Source: Streptomyces sindenensis
GTDB lineage: Bacteria; Actinomycetota; Actinomycetes; Streptomycetales; Streptomycetaceae
DNA: 64,000 nucleotides
NCBI RefSeq assembly: GCF_014649035.1
Contig: NZ_BMSG01000035.1
Location: 1 to 64,000, forward strand
Reading direction: 5' to 3'
Part shown: piece after piece, positions 24,840 through 34,373 of the stretch
Numbering within the stretch: the first letter of the stretch is position 1
Layout of the letters: each line of letters starts with the position of its first letter
Program-made: the position numbers and the translations under genes
The notes under the pieces: model-generated
Seen by the model: only the letters and a program-made list of their open reading frames with translations
What the model was told of the DNA's origin: nothing
The model's database searches: none

Positions 24840-27353
24840 TCACAGCTGGCCGACCTCGGTGACCCGGACGACCGCCCGGCCCTCCTCGTCGGACGCCGCG
24901 AGGTCCACCTCGGCCTTGATGCCCCAGTCGTGATCGCCCGCCGGGTCGGCGAACGCCTGCCAGACCCGCCACAGCCCGTGCGCCGGGTCCTCCTCGATCT
25001 TCAGCAGCTTCGGGCCCCGCGCGTCCGGGCCGGTCCCGATCTCCTCGTGCGCGTCCCAGTACGCGTCCAGGGCCTCGCCCCACGCGTCCTCGTCCCACCC
25101 CGAGTCGCCGTCCAGCTCGCCCAGCGCACCGGCCCGGTCCAGCGCGGCCAGCTCCACCCGGCGGAACATCGCGTTGCGCACCAGCACCCGGAAGGCGCGC
25201 GGGTTCGCCGTGACCGGCTTGACCTCGTCCGCCTTCTCCTGGGCCTCCTCGGCGGTCTCCACCTCCGGGTTGGCCAGCTGCTCCCACTCGTCCAGCAGAC
25301 TGGAGTCCACCTGACGCACCATCTCGCCCAGCCAGGAGATCAGGTCCTGGAGGTCCTCCGACTTCACATCGTCCGGGATCGTGTGCTCCAGCGCCTTGTA
25401 CGCGCTCGCCAGATACCGCAGCACGATGCCCTCGGTCCGGGCCAGCTCGTAGTGCGAGGTGAACTCCGTGAACGTCATGGCCCGCTCGTACATGTCCCGG
25501 ATCACCGACTTCGGCGACACCGGATGGTCGTTCACCCACGGGTGGCTCGTGCGGTACACGTCGTACGCGTGCCACAGCAGCTCGCTCAGCGGCTTGGGGT
25601 ACGTGACCTCCTGGAGCCGCTCCATCCGCTCCTCGTACTCGACCCCGTCCGCCTTCATCTGCCCCACGGCCTCGCCGCGCGCCTTGTTCTGCTGGGCGGC
25701 CAGGATCTGCCGGGGATCGTCCAGCGTCGACTCGACGACCGAGACCATGTCCAGCGCGTACGACGGGGATTCGGCGTCCAGCAGGTCGAACGCGGCCAGC
25801 GCGAACGTGGACAGCGGCTGGTTCAGCGCGAAGTCCTGCTGGAGGTCGACCGTCAGCCGCACGATGCGGCCCTCGGCGTCCGGGGTGTCCAACTGCTCCA
25901 CCACCCCGCCGTCCAGCAGCGATCGGTAGATGGCGATGGCCCGCCGGATGTGCCGCAGCTGCGCCCGCCGCGGCTCGTGGTTGTCCTCCAGCAGATGCCG
26001 CATCGCCTCGAACGCGTTGCCCGGGCGGGCGATGACCGCGAGGAGCATCGTGTGGGTGACCCGGAAGCGCGAGGTCAGCGGCTCCGGCTCGGACTGGATC
26101 AGCTTGTCGAACGTCGACTCCGACCAGGCCACGAAGCCCTCCGGGGCCTTCTTGCGGACCACCTTGCGCTTCTTCTTCGGGTCGTCGCCCGCCTTCTTCA
26201 GCGCCTTCTCGTTCTCGATGACGTGCTCGGGGGCCTGCGCCACGACGAACCCGGCCGTGTCGAACCCGGCCCGCCCGGCCCGGCCCGCGATCTGGTGGAA
26301 CTCCCGCGCGCGCAGGGTCCGCACCCGGTTCCCGTCGTACTTCGTGAGCGCCGTGAACAGCACCGTACGGATGGGGACGTTGACGCCGACGCCGAGCGTG
26401 TCCGTCCCGCAGATCACCTTCAGCAGCCCCGCCTGGGCCAGCTTCTCCACCAGCCGGCGGTACTTCGGCAGCATCCCCGCGTGGTGCACCCCGATGCCGT
26501 GGCGCACGTAACGGGAGAGGTTCTGGCCGAACTTGGTGGTGAAGCGGAAGCTGCCGATCAGATCGGCGATCTTCTCCTTCTCCTCCTTCGTGCACATGTT
26601 GATGCTCATCAGCGACTGCGCCCGCTCGACGGCCGCCGCCTGCGTGAAGTGCACGATGTAGACCGGCGACTGCCGGGTGTCCAGCAGCTCGGTGAGCGTC
26701 TCGGTGATCGGCGTGAAGCGGTACTCGTAGCTCAGCGGCACCGGGCGGGTCGCCGAGCGCACCACCGAGGTGGGGCGGCCGGTACGGCGGGTCAGGTCCT
26801 TCTCGAACATCGCGACGTCGCCGAGCGTCGCCGACATCAGCACGAACTGCGCCTGCGGCAGCTCCAGCAGCGGAATCTGCCAGGCCCAGCCCCGGTCCGG
26901 CTCGGCGTAGAAGTGGAACTCGTCCATCACGACCTGGCCGATGTCGGCGTACTTCCCGTCGCGCAGCGCGATGGAGGCCAGCACCTCGGCCGTGCAGCAG
27001 ATCACCGGGGCGTCCGCGTTGACCGAGGCGTCACCGGTGAGCATGCCGACGTTCTCGGTGCCGAAGAGCTTGCACAGGTCGAAGAACTTCTCCGACACCA
27101 ACGCCTTGATCGGCGCCGTGTAGAAGGTGACCTTGTCCTGGGCCAGCGCCGTGAAGTGCGCGCCCGCCGCCACCAGGCTCTTGCCCGAGCCGGTCGGAGT
27201 GGACAGGATCACGTTCGCCCCGGAGACCACCTCGATCAGCGCCTCCTCCTGAGCCGGGTACATCGTGATGCCCTGGCTCTCGGTCCATGAGGAGAAGGCC
27301 TCGAAGAGGGCGTCCGGGTCGGCGGTCTGGGGAAGCTGGTCGATGAGGGTCAC
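24840..27353 (-). CDS. DEAD/DEAH-box helicase with DUF3516 domain
   Basis: An 837-residue SKI2/Mtr4-like helicase. Walker A is LSTPTGSGKS, motif II is VVMDEFHFY, motif III is LMSATLG, and motif VI is HQIAGRAGRAG. The C-terminal 350 residues correspond to the DUF3516 extension found in actinobacterial members. GTG 27353 (VTLIDQLP) is preferred over an ATG 20 codons upstream because the upstream residues are not helicase-like. The role is probably RNA processing or DNA unwinding; the sequence does not decide. Confidence 0.88.
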   Translation of the reverse strand: MTLIDQLPQTADPDALFEAFSSWTESQGITMYPAQEEALIEVVSGANVILSTPTGSGKSLVAAGAHFTALAQDKVTFYTAPIKALVSEKFFDLCKLFGTENVGMLTGDASVNADAPVICCTAEVLASIALRDGKYADIGQVVMDEFHFYAEPDRGWAWQIPLLELPQAQFVLMSATLGDVAMFEKDLTRRTGRPTSVVRSATRPVPLSYEYRFTPITETLTELLDTRQSPVYIVHFTQAAAVERAQSLMSINMCTKEEKEKIADLIGSFRFTTKFGQNLSRYVRHGIGVHHAGMLPKYRRLVEKLAQAGLLKVICGTDTLGVGVNVPIRTVLFTALTKYDGNRVRTLRAREFHQIAGRAGRAGFDTAGFVVAQAPEHVIENEKALKKAGDDPKKKRKVVRKKAPEGFVAWSESTFDKLIQSEPEPLTSRFRVTHTMLLAVIARPGNAFEAMRHLLEDNHEPRRAQLRHIRRAIAIYRSLLDGGVVEQLDTPDAEGRIVRLTVDLQQDFALNQPLSTFALAAFDLLDAESPSYALDMVSVVESTLDDPRQILAAQQNKARGEAVGQMKADGVEYEERMERLQEVTYPKPLSELLWHAYDVYRTSHPWVNDHPVSPKSVIRDMYERAMTFTEFTSHYELARTEGIVLRYLASAYKALEHTIPDDVKSEDLQDLISWLGEMVRQVDSSLLDEWEQLANPEVETAEEAQEKADEVKPVTANPRAFRVLVRNAMFRRVELAALDRAGALGELDGDSGWDEDAWGEALDAYWDAHEEIGTGPDARGPKLLKIEEDPAHGLWRVWQAFADPAGDHDWGIKAEVDLAASDEEGRAVVRVTEVGQL

Positions 27354-27491
27354 GCCCCCATCTTGCCTGTCTTCCGCCCGGATGAGGGAACCGGCGGACG
27401 GCACGAAGATCACGGACGGTACGCTGCGGACTCAACCTGCCCGCGCCGCACCGGTGATGGGCGCACGAACCACTGGGGGCGGGAAAAGACC

Positions 27492-28283
27492 ATGATGGGG
27501 CCGGCACACTCTCTGTCAGGGGCAGCGGCCTGGCTGGGGGTGGGTGCGGCGGCCGCCGCCGCGGGCCACACGATGCCCTGGCCCGTCCTCGTCGTCGGGG
27601 CGCTGATCTGCGCGGGAGCCGCGCTCGCCCCCGACCTCGACCACAAGTCCGCGACCATCTCGCGCGCCTTCGGGCCGGTCTCCAAAGCCCTCTGCGAGAT
27701 CGTCGACAAGCTCTCCTACGCCGTCTACAAGGCCACCAAGAGCGCAGGGGACCCCCGCAGGACCGGCGGGCACCGCACCCTCACCCACACCTGGCTGTGG
27801 GCCGTCCTCATCGGCGGCGGCTGTTCCGTGGCCGCGATCACCGGCGGCCGCTGGGCCGTCCTCGTGATCCTCTTCGTCCACCTCGTGCTCGCCGTCGAGG
27901 GCCTGCTGTGGCGGGCCGCCCGCGTCTCCAGCGACGTCCTGGTGTGGCTGCTCGGCGCGACCAGCGCGTGGATCCTCGCGGGCGTCCTGGACAAGCCCGG
28001 CCACGGGGCCGACTGGCTCTTCGACGCCCCCGGCCAGGAGTACCTCTGGCTCGGCCTGCCGATCGTGCTGGGTGCCCTCGTCCACGACATCGGCGACGCC
28101 CTGACCGTCTCGGGCTGCCCGATCCTGTGGCCCATCCCGATCGGCCGCAAGCGCTGGTACCCGATCGGCCCGCCGAAGGCCATGCGCTTCCGGGCCGGCA
28201 GCTGGGTGGAGATGAAGGTGCTGATGCCCGCCTTCATGGTCCTCGGGGGAGTGGGCGGGGCCGCCGCCCTCAACTACATATGA
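27492..28283 (+). CDS. membrane-bound metal-dependent hydrolase (DUF457/YdjM-like)
   Basis: A 263-residue integral membrane protein with about six hydrophobic segments. It carries the family's metal-ligand pattern: GPAHSLSG at the N-terminus, APDLDHK near residue 45 and GGHRTLTHT near residue 95. The family is called a metal-dependent hydrolase, but the reaction is unproven. ATG 27492 follows GGGAAAAGACC. It is divergent from the helicase gene and lies upstream of the ligase gene. Confidence 0.8.
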   Translation: MMGPAHSLSGAAAWLGVGAAAAAAGHTMPWPVLVVGALICAGAALAPDLDHKSATISRAFGPVSKALCEIVDKLSYAVYKATKSAGDPRRTGGHRTLTHTWLWAVLIGGGCSVAAITGGRWAVLVILFVHLVLAVEGLLWRAARVSSDVLVWLLGATSAWILAGVLDKPGHGADWLFDAPGQEYLWLGLPIVLGALVHDIGDALTVSGCPILWPIPIGRKRWYPIGPPKAMRFRAGSWVEMKVLMPAFMVLGGVGGAAALNYI

Positions 28284-28366
28284 CGCACCGGGCGCACGGC
28301 GGACGTCCGGCGCGTCCGGCGCTCTTCCGGCGGGCGGCGCGCTCCGCCCCGTAGCACCATGGGCGC

Positions 28367-29902
28367 ATGCTGCTCGCCGAGCTCGCCCAGGTGTCCCTGG
28401 AGGTCGCCGCCACCTCCGCCCGCTCCAAGAAGGTGGCGCTCCTCGCCGGACTCTTCCGGGACGCCGGTCCCGAGGACGTCCCCGTCGTCATCCCGTACCT
28501 CGCCGGACGGCTGCCCCAGGGCCGGATCGGGGTGGGGTGGCGCTCCCTCGGCGACCCGGTGGAGCCCGCGGCGGAACCCACCCTCACCGTCACCGGCGTC
28601 GACGCCGGGCTGACCGCCCTCGCCGCCCTCTCGGGACCCGGCTCCCAGGCCCGGCGCAAGGAACACCTCCGCGCCCTGTTCGCCGCCGCCACCGAGGACG
28701 AACAGCGCTTTCTGCGGGCCCTGCTCACCGGCGAGGTGCGCCAGGGGGCCCTGGACGCCCTCGCCGCCGACGCCCTGGCCCGCGCCGCCGACGCCCCGCC
28801 CGCCGACGTCCGGCGCGCCGTGATGCTCGCCGGATCGCTCCAGGAGGTCGCCGGGGTCCTCCTCGCGGACGGGCCCGAGGCGCTCGCCGCCTTCCGGCTC
28901 ACGGCCGGGCGGCCGGTCCAGCCGATGCTGGCGCACACCGCCGCCTCGGTCGGCGAGGCCCTCGACAGACTCGGCGCGTGCGCGGTCGAGGAGAAGCTCG
29001 ACGGGATCCGGGTGCAGGTCCACCGGGACGGCGACCGGATCCGCGCCTACACCCGGACCCTCGACGACATCACCGACCGGCTGCCCGAACTGACCGCCGC
29101 CGTCGCCGAGCTTCCGGCCGGCCGCTTCATCCTGGACGGCGAGGTGATCGCCCTGGGGGAGGGCGGCAGACCCCGGCCCTTCCAGGAGACCGCCTCCCGG
29201 GTGGGCTCCCGGCGGGACGTGGCGGAGGCGGCGGCGCAGGTGCCCGTCGTCCCGGTCTTCTTCGACGCGCTGCTCGTCGACGACGAGGACCTGCTCGACC
29301 TGCCCTTCACCGACCGCCACGCCGCCCTGGCCCGGCTCCTTCCCGAGCACCTGCGGGTCCGCCGCACCCTCGTCCCCGACGCACAGGACCCGGGGGCCCG
29401 CGCGGCGGCGGACGCGTTCCTCGCCGACACCCTCGAACGCGGCCACGAGGGCGTCGTCGTCAAGGACCTGGCCGCCGCCTACAGCGCGGGCCGCCGGGGC
29501 GCGTCCTGGCTGAAGGTGAAGCCCGTGCACACCCTGGACCTGGTGGTGCTGGCCGTCGAGTGGGGCAGCGGCCGGCGCACCGGCAAGCTCTCCAACCTGC
29601 ACCTGGGCGCACGCCGCCCCGACGGTACGTTCGCGATGCTCGGCAAGACCTTCAAGGGGCTCACGGACGCCCTGCTGGAGTGGCAGACCGAGAAGCTGGG
29701 CGAGCTGGCCACCGACGACGACGGCCACGTCGTCACCGTACGTCCGGAACTCGTCGTGGAGATCGCCTACGACGGACTCCAGCGCTCCACCCGCTACCCC
29801 GCCGGGGTCACCCTCCGCTTCGCCCGCGTCCTGCGCTACCGCGACGACAAGACCGCCCAGGAGGCGGACACCGTGGAGACGGTGCTGTCCCGGCAGCAGT
29901 GA
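28367..29902 (+). CDS. ATP-dependent DNA ligase
   Basis: A 511-residue ligase. The adenylated lysine is Lys210 in EEKLDGIRVQVHR (motif I), followed by FILDGEVIAL (motif III), EGVVVKDL (motif IV) and SWLKVKP (motif V). The N-terminal DNA-binding domain precedes it and an OB-fold follows. It seals nicks using ATP; the replicative ligase of bacteria is NAD-dependent, so this is an accessory repair enzyme. It starts 83 bp after the DUF457 gene. Confidence 0.93.
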   Translation: MLLAELAQVSLEVAATSARSKKVALLAGLFRDAGPEDVPVVIPYLAGRLPQGRIGVGWRSLGDPVEPAAEPTLTVTGVDAGLTALAALSGPGSQARRKEHLRALFAAATEDEQRFLRALLTGEVRQGALDALAADALARAADAPPADVRRAVMLAGSLQEVAGVLLADGPEALAAFRLTAGRPVQPMLAHTAASVGEALDRLGACAVEEKLDGIRVQVHRDGDRIRAYTRTLDDITDRLPELTAAVAELPAGRFILDGEVIALGEGGRPRPFQETASRVGSRRDVAEAAAQVPVVPVFFDALLVDDEDLLDLPFTDRHAALARLLPEHLRVRRTLVPDAQDPGARAAADAFLADTLERGHEGVVVKDLAAAYSAGRRGASWLKVKPVHTLDLVVLAVEWGSGRRTGKLSNLHLGARRPDGTFAMLGKTFKGLTDALLEWQTEKLGELATDDDGHVVTVRPELVVEIAYDGLQRSTRYPAGVTLRFARVLRYRDDKTAQEADTVETVLSRQQ

Positions 29903-29948
29903 GCGCGCCCCCTTGCTGAAGGGGCGCGCTCGTACAGGGCCCGGCGGG

Positions 29949-31310
29949 TCAGTGCTTGATGACCGTCGCCGCCGTGTGCTCCTTGATCTGCTCGGGCGTC
30001 AGATACACGTCCGTGTACTCGAAGTCCCGCAGCGTCGCCGGCTTGCGGGACTGGAACCCGGTCCGTACGAAGTCGTCACCGGCGACCGCGTTCAGCATCC
30101 AGTTCGTCATGACCCGGGTCTTCGCCACGTTCGTCCGCAGCGCCGACCAGTGGTAGCCCCGGGCCACCGCCTGCGCGGGCAGCCCGCGCAGCTCGATGCC
30201 CAGCGGCTTGGACACGGCGTCCTTGCCGCCGAGGTCCACGACGAGCCCCAGATCCTTGTGCACGTAGTCCTTGAGCGGCTCGTGGCGCACCGAGGCGATC
30301 AGATTGTCCGCCAGCACCCGGCCCTGGCGCATCGCGTGCTGCGCGGTGGGCGGGCAGACCGCCCCGTCGCCCTTCGCCAGGTCGGGCACCGCGGCCGCGT
30401 CGCCGAGCGAGAACACCCCGTCCGCGCCCGGCAGTTTCATCTGCGGGGTCACGGCGAGCCGGCCGCGCACCGTCTCCGCGCCGAGCGTGGCGACCAGCGG
30501 GCTGGCGGCCACCCCGGCGGTCCAGATCAGTGTCCGGCAGGGCAGCACCCGGCCGTCGGTGAACGTGACCTCCTCCGGACCCGCCTCGGCGATCGACACC
30601 CCGAGCGACACCTCGATGTTCCGCTTGCGGAGCACCTCCAGCGCGGCCAGGCCGAGCTTGTCACCGAGCTCCGGCATCAGCTTGGGCGCGATGTCGATCA
30701 GATGCCACTTGATCAGCCGCGGGTCCAGTCGCGGATAGTGCTTCACCGCGTTGGTCGTCAGACGCTGGAGACAGGCGGCCGTCTCCGTCCCCGCGTAACC
30801 GCCGCCGACCACCACGAACTGGAGCCGGGAGGCCCGCTCGGCCTCGTCGTGGCTGGCGTCCGCCAGGTCCAGCTGGGCGATGACGTGATCCCGTACGTAC
30901 GCGGCCTCGGCCAGCGTCTTCATCCCCCGGGCGTTGTCCAGCAGCCCGGGAATGTCGAAGGTACGGGTGACGCTGCCCGCCGCCAGCACGAGGTAGTCGT
31001 ACGGCTCGTTCACGATCTCGTCCGTGATCTTCCGGATCACACAGACCTTGGCCTGCGTGTCCACGCCGATCGCCCCGCCCGGCACGATCCTGGTCCGGTG
31101 GCGGCGGCTGCGGCGCAGCGACACCGCCACGGACTGCGGCGTGAGCACCCCGGAGGCCACCTGGGGGAGCAGTGGCAGATACAGCTGGTACGAGAACGGC
31201 GTGACGAGCGTGATCTGTGCCTCGCCCGGAGCGAGCCTGCGCTCCAGACGGCGTACGCACTCGACGCCTGCGAAGCCGGCGCCGACGACGAGAATCCTTG
31301 GTGGTGCCAC
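29949..31310 (-). CDS. ndh: type II NADH dehydrogenase (NAD(P)/FAD-dependent oxidoreductase)
   Basis: A 453-residue flavoprotein that passes electrons from NADH to quinone without pumping protons. The FAD fold is RILVVGAGFAGVECVRRLE at the start; the second, NADH-binding fold is FVVVGGGYAGTETAACLQ near residue 163; WTAGVAASPL and GDAAAVPDLAKG (ATP-independent FAD contact) follow. GTG 31310 is chosen for AGAAGGGAC upstream and because the FAD motif starts 3 residues later. The C-terminus could form a membrane-binding helix. Confidence 0.88.
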   Translation of the reverse strand: MAPPRILVVGAGFAGVECVRRLERRLAPGEAQITLVTPFSYQLYLPLLPQVASGVLTPQSVAVSLRRSRRHRTRIVPGGAIGVDTQAKVCVIRKITDEIVNEPYDYLVLAAGSVTRTFDIPGLLDNARGMKTLAEAAYVRDHVIAQLDLADASHDEAERASRLQFVVVGGGYAGTETAACLQRLTTNAVKHYPRLDPRLIKWHLIDIAPKLMPELGDKLGLAALEVLRKRNIEVSLGVSIAEAGPEEVTFTDGRVLPCRTLIWTAGVAASPLVATLGAETVRGRLAVTPQMKLPGADGVFSLGDAAAVPDLAKGDGAVCPPTAQHAMRQGRVLADNLIASVRHEPLKDYVHKDLGLVVDLGGKDAVSKPLGIELRGLPAQAVARGYHWSALRTNVAKTRVMTNWMLNAVAGDDFVRTGFQSRKPATLRDFEYTDVYLTPEQIKEHTAATVIKH

Positions 31311-31436
31311 GATCTGCGTCCCTTCTCGGGCTTGCGTGGTTCTGCGCTCGCCTGCCCCGTTTACCGGGTGATTCACCCCTCATCCTCACCGGAGGCTCCG
31401 GCATCCGCCTCCTGACAGGGGTGAAACGGGGGCCGG

Positions 31437-32543
31437 TCAGAGGGGCGGGGCGGCCGCCAGCTCCCGCAGCCAGTAGGCGCCCTCGGCGTCCCCGGACTCG
31501 CCCGGACCACCCGGCGGTACGGGGAACATCCGCCCCCACGAGGCGGCCCGGCCGAGCGCCGCCAGCCGCCATGCCAGGCTCACCGCACGGCGCAGCCCGG
31601 CCGCCGTGACGCCCCCGCCGGTCCACGGCTCCAGATAGGCGTCCCGCAGCCGGGGCAGCACCCCGGGGCCCCAGCGCTCACGGGCCGCACGGGCGGGCAC
31701 CAGCAGGCTGCAGAACGGGTGCCCGACCAGGGCGTCGCCCCAGTCGAAGAAGGCGTACCGCCCGGACACGGGTGCGAACAACTGCTTCTCGTGCAGATCG
31801 GCGTGGTCCAGTGAGTCCGCCACCCCCGACGACGCCAATTCCTCGCACCAGTCGGCCACCCGGGGCCGCAGCGCCTTGAGCGTCACCCGGTCCTCCCGCG
31901 TCAGCGCGGTGTTCCCCGCGACCAGCCGGTCGAACAGCGCGGGCAGGTCGCGCGGCCGGGCCGCGGGAACCCCCAGCGCCTCGATCGCCTCCGCGTACGG
32001 GGTCAGCTCCCGCTGCATCGCGGCGTACTGGCGCAGCGGCTCCTCCCAGTACCGGGGGTCAGGGCCGCCGGGCCGCCCGTCGAGGACCTCCGACAGCACC
32101 GGACCGCCGTCCGGGGTCAGCGTCCAGCCCCGTGCCGCCTCGACGGCGAGCGGGGCCAGGACCTGGGCCGGGACCCAGCGCGCCAGCGCCTCGGTGAGCC
32201 CCGCCTCGAAGGCCGCGGCGGGCGGAACGGCCTTGAACCACACGGGCGCGGGACCGGCGACGGTCAGCCGCACCAGCACCGACCAGGGACGCAGCCGCAC
32301 CGCCCGGGGCCCCGTCTCCACCAGCCCGTGAGCGGCGAGGCCCTCGGTCACCCAGGCGACGGCCTCCGCCCGCCAGACCGGGTCCTCCCAGGGCGACACG
32401 GCGTCCGGGAAGCGCCCCCGGTCCACGGTCGTGGTCGTATCGGGCCCGGTCGCGGTCTCACCGGCCACGGCGGCCGTGGCCGTGCCGGGTCCGGCCACGG
32501 CGTTCGTGGTCGCGTCGGACACGGGATTCTCGTCTCTGTGCAT
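31437..32543 (-). CDS. aminoglycoside phosphotransferase (APH)-fold protein
   Basis: A 368-residue kinase-like protein. The catalytic loop is DHADLHEKQ, where the usual metal-binding Asn is replaced by Gln, and the metal-binding Asp is in FFDWGDALVG. The first 45 residues are a Thr/Ala/Val-rich tail that may not be translated; the start is uncertain. The substrate is unknown; many Streptomyces APH-fold proteins are not resistance enzymes. It is divergent from the spermidine synthase-like gene. Confidence 0.82.
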   Translation of the reverse strand: MHRDENPVSDATTNAVAGPGTATAAVAGETATGPDTTTTVDRGRFPDAVSPWEDPVWRAEAVAWVTEGLAAHGLVETGPRAVRLRPWSVLVRLTVAGPAPVWFKAVPPAAAFEAGLTEALARWVPAQVLAPLAVEAARGWTLTPDGGPVLSEVLDGRPGGPDPRYWEEPLRQYAAMQRELTPYAEAIEALGVPAARPRDLPALFDRLVAGNTALTREDRVTLKALRPRVADWCEELASSGVADSLDHADLHEKQLFAPVSGRYAFFDWGDALVGHPFCSLLVPARAARERWGPGVLPRLRDAYLEPWTGGGVTAAGLRRAVSLAWRLAALGRAASWGRMFPVPPGGPGESGDAEGAYWLRELAAAPPL

Positions 32544-32690
32544 CCGATCATGGGATCACCGGCCCCGACGCGAGCGCACCGCAATTTCCGGGAACACCCG
32601 TTCCCGCCCTGCCCGGATCGGTGGCCCTGCCCCCCTCCGGCCCCTGGAGCAGCGGGAGTTCGGCCGCCCGCCCCGTGCGAGGATGCTGCG

Positions 32691-34253
32691 GTGACCACCT
32701 CGCCCTCCTCGCCCGTGGCCGACGACCCTCCCGTGGCCGACGCCCCGCCCCGCGACCAGGGGCTGGGATCCCGTGCCGCCGCGGTCCTCGTGTTCGGGTC
32801 ATCGGCCGCGGTCCTCGTGGTCGAGATCGTCGCCCTGCGGCTGCTGGCCCCCTACCTCGGTCTCACCCTGGAGACCAGCACGCTGGTGATCGGCATCGCG
32901 CTGACCGCCATCGCCCTGGGCTCCTGGCTCGGCGGGCGCATCGCGGACCAGGTCGACCCGCACCGGCTCATCGCCCCCGCCCTCGGGGTGTCGGGCGTGG
33001 TCGTCGCGCTCACCCCCCTCCTGCTCCGCACCACCGCCGAGTGGTCTCCCGCGCTGCTCCTGCTGGTCGCCGCGGCGACCCTCCTGGTGCCGGGCGCGCT
33101 GCTCTCCGCGGTGACCCCGTTCGTCACGAAGCTGCGACTCACCAGCCTCGCCGAGACCGGGACGGTTGTCGGGCGGTTGTCGGGCGTCGGCACCTTCGGA
33201 GCCATCGTCGGCACCGTGCTCACCGGATTCGTCCTGGTCACGCGGCTGCCCGTCAGCTCCATCCTGATCGGCCTCGGCACGCTGCTGGTGCTCGGGGCGG
33301 CCCTCGTCGGATGGCGGGCCGGGCGGTGGCGGTGCGCCTCGGCCGTGGCCCTCGCCACCGTCGCCGTCGGCACCCTCGCCACCGGGTTCGCCCCCGGCGG
33401 CTGCGACGCGGAGACCCGCTACCACTGCGCCCGGGTCGTCGCGGACCCCGAGCGGGACAGCGGCCGCACACTCGTCCTGGACGGCCTGCGCCACTCCTAC
33501 GTCGACGTCGAGGACCCGGAGTACCTGAAGTTCGCCTACGTACGCGCCTTCGCGTCCGTGGTCGACACGGCCTTCCCCGAGGGTGAGCCGTTGACCGCCC
33601 ACCACATCGGGGGCGGCGGTCTCACCTTCCCCCGCTACCTCGCGGCCACCCGCCCCGGAACCCGCAGCCTCGTCTCCGAGATCGACCCCGGGGTCGTCCG
33701 CATCGACCACGACCGGCTCGGCCTCGGCACCCCTGCCGCGACCGGCATCGACGTACGCGTGGAGGACGGGCGTCTCGGCCTGCGGCGGCTCGCCGAGGGC
33801 AGCCACGACCTGGTCGTCGGCGACGCCTTCGGGGGCGTCAGCGCGCCCTGGCACCTCACGACGTCCCAGGCGCTCAAGGACGTACGCCGGGCGCTCGACG
33901 CGGACGGTCTGTACGTCACCAACCTCATCGACCACGGCCGGCTCGCCTTCGCCCGCGCCGAGGTGGCCACCCTCGCCGCGACCTTCCGGCATGTCGCGCT
34001 CCTCGGGCGGCCCGCGGACATCGGCCTGGACCCCACGGCTTCGGTCGTCGGCGGCAACATGGTGGTCGTCGCCTCCGCCCGGCCCCTCGACGCCCCCGCC
34101 ATCCAGGAAGCCATGGACGCCCGGGACGTCGGCTGGAGGATCGCCACCGGCGACACCCTCACCGCCTGGACGGGGAACGCCCGGGTGCTCACCGACGACC
34201 ACGCGCCCGTCGACCAGCTCCTCCAGCCCCACCCCGTCCCAGCGGCCCGATGA
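32691..34253 (+). CDS. membrane-fused spermidine synthase-like protein
   Basis: A 520-residue fusion. Residues 25-235 hold about seven transmembrane helices (e.g. LLAPYLGLTLETSTLVIGIALT), and residues 250-510 a Rossmann methyltransferase/aminopropyltransferase-like domain (HHIGGGGLTFPRYLAA, VVGDAFGGVSAPWHLTT). Such fusions are annotated as polyamine aminopropyltransferases, but the substrate is rarely proven. GTG 32691 follows GAGGA; the frame is open 121 codons upstream, but that stretch overlaps the divergent APH gene and is not credible. Confidence 0.85.
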   Translation: MTTSPSSPVADDPPVADAPPRDQGLGSRAAAVLVFGSSAAVLVVEIVALRLLAPYLGLTLETSTLVIGIALTAIALGSWLGGRIADQVDPHRLIAPALGVSGVVVALTPLLLRTTAEWSPALLLLVAAATLLVPGALLSAVTPFVTKLRLTSLAETGTVVGRLSGVGTFGAIVGTVLTGFVLVTRLPVSSILIGLGTLLVLGAALVGWRAGRWRCASAVALATVAVGTLATGFAPGGCDAETRYHCARVVADPERDSGRTLVLDGLRHSYVDVEDPEYLKFAYVRAFASVVDTAFPEGEPLTAHHIGGGGLTFPRYLAATRPGTRSLVSEIDPGVVRIDHDRLGLGTPAATGIDVRVEDGRLGLRRLAEGSHDLVVGDAFGGVSAPWHLTTSQALKDVRRALDADGLYVTNLIDHGRLAFARAEVATLAATFRHVALLGRPADIGLDPTASVVGGNMVVVASARPLDAPAIQEAMDARDVGWRIATGDTLTAWTGNARVLTDDHAPVDQLLQPHPVPAAR

Positions 34254-34314
34254 CCTCCGGACGGCTCGGTCAGGCCCGACCGGCTGGGTGACATCCAGGA
34301 CGTCCCGGTGACGC

Positions 34315-34362
34315 CGAACGGCCCGGTCGCCCCGCCGTTCGGGCGGGCAACCGGGCCGTTCG
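34315..34362. terminator. hairpin between converging genes
   Basis: 13-bp outer stem (34315-34327 with 34350-34362) with further pairing inside, between the spermidine synthase-like gene and the converging ABC exporter operon. Confidence 0.75.
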
Positions 34363-34373
34363 GACGGCGAGCC

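Noticed and set aside
24654..27290. A plus-strand open frame of nearly 880 codons
   Set aside because: It is antisense to the DUF3516 helicase, whose motifs are unmistakable, and its own sequence is low-complexity.
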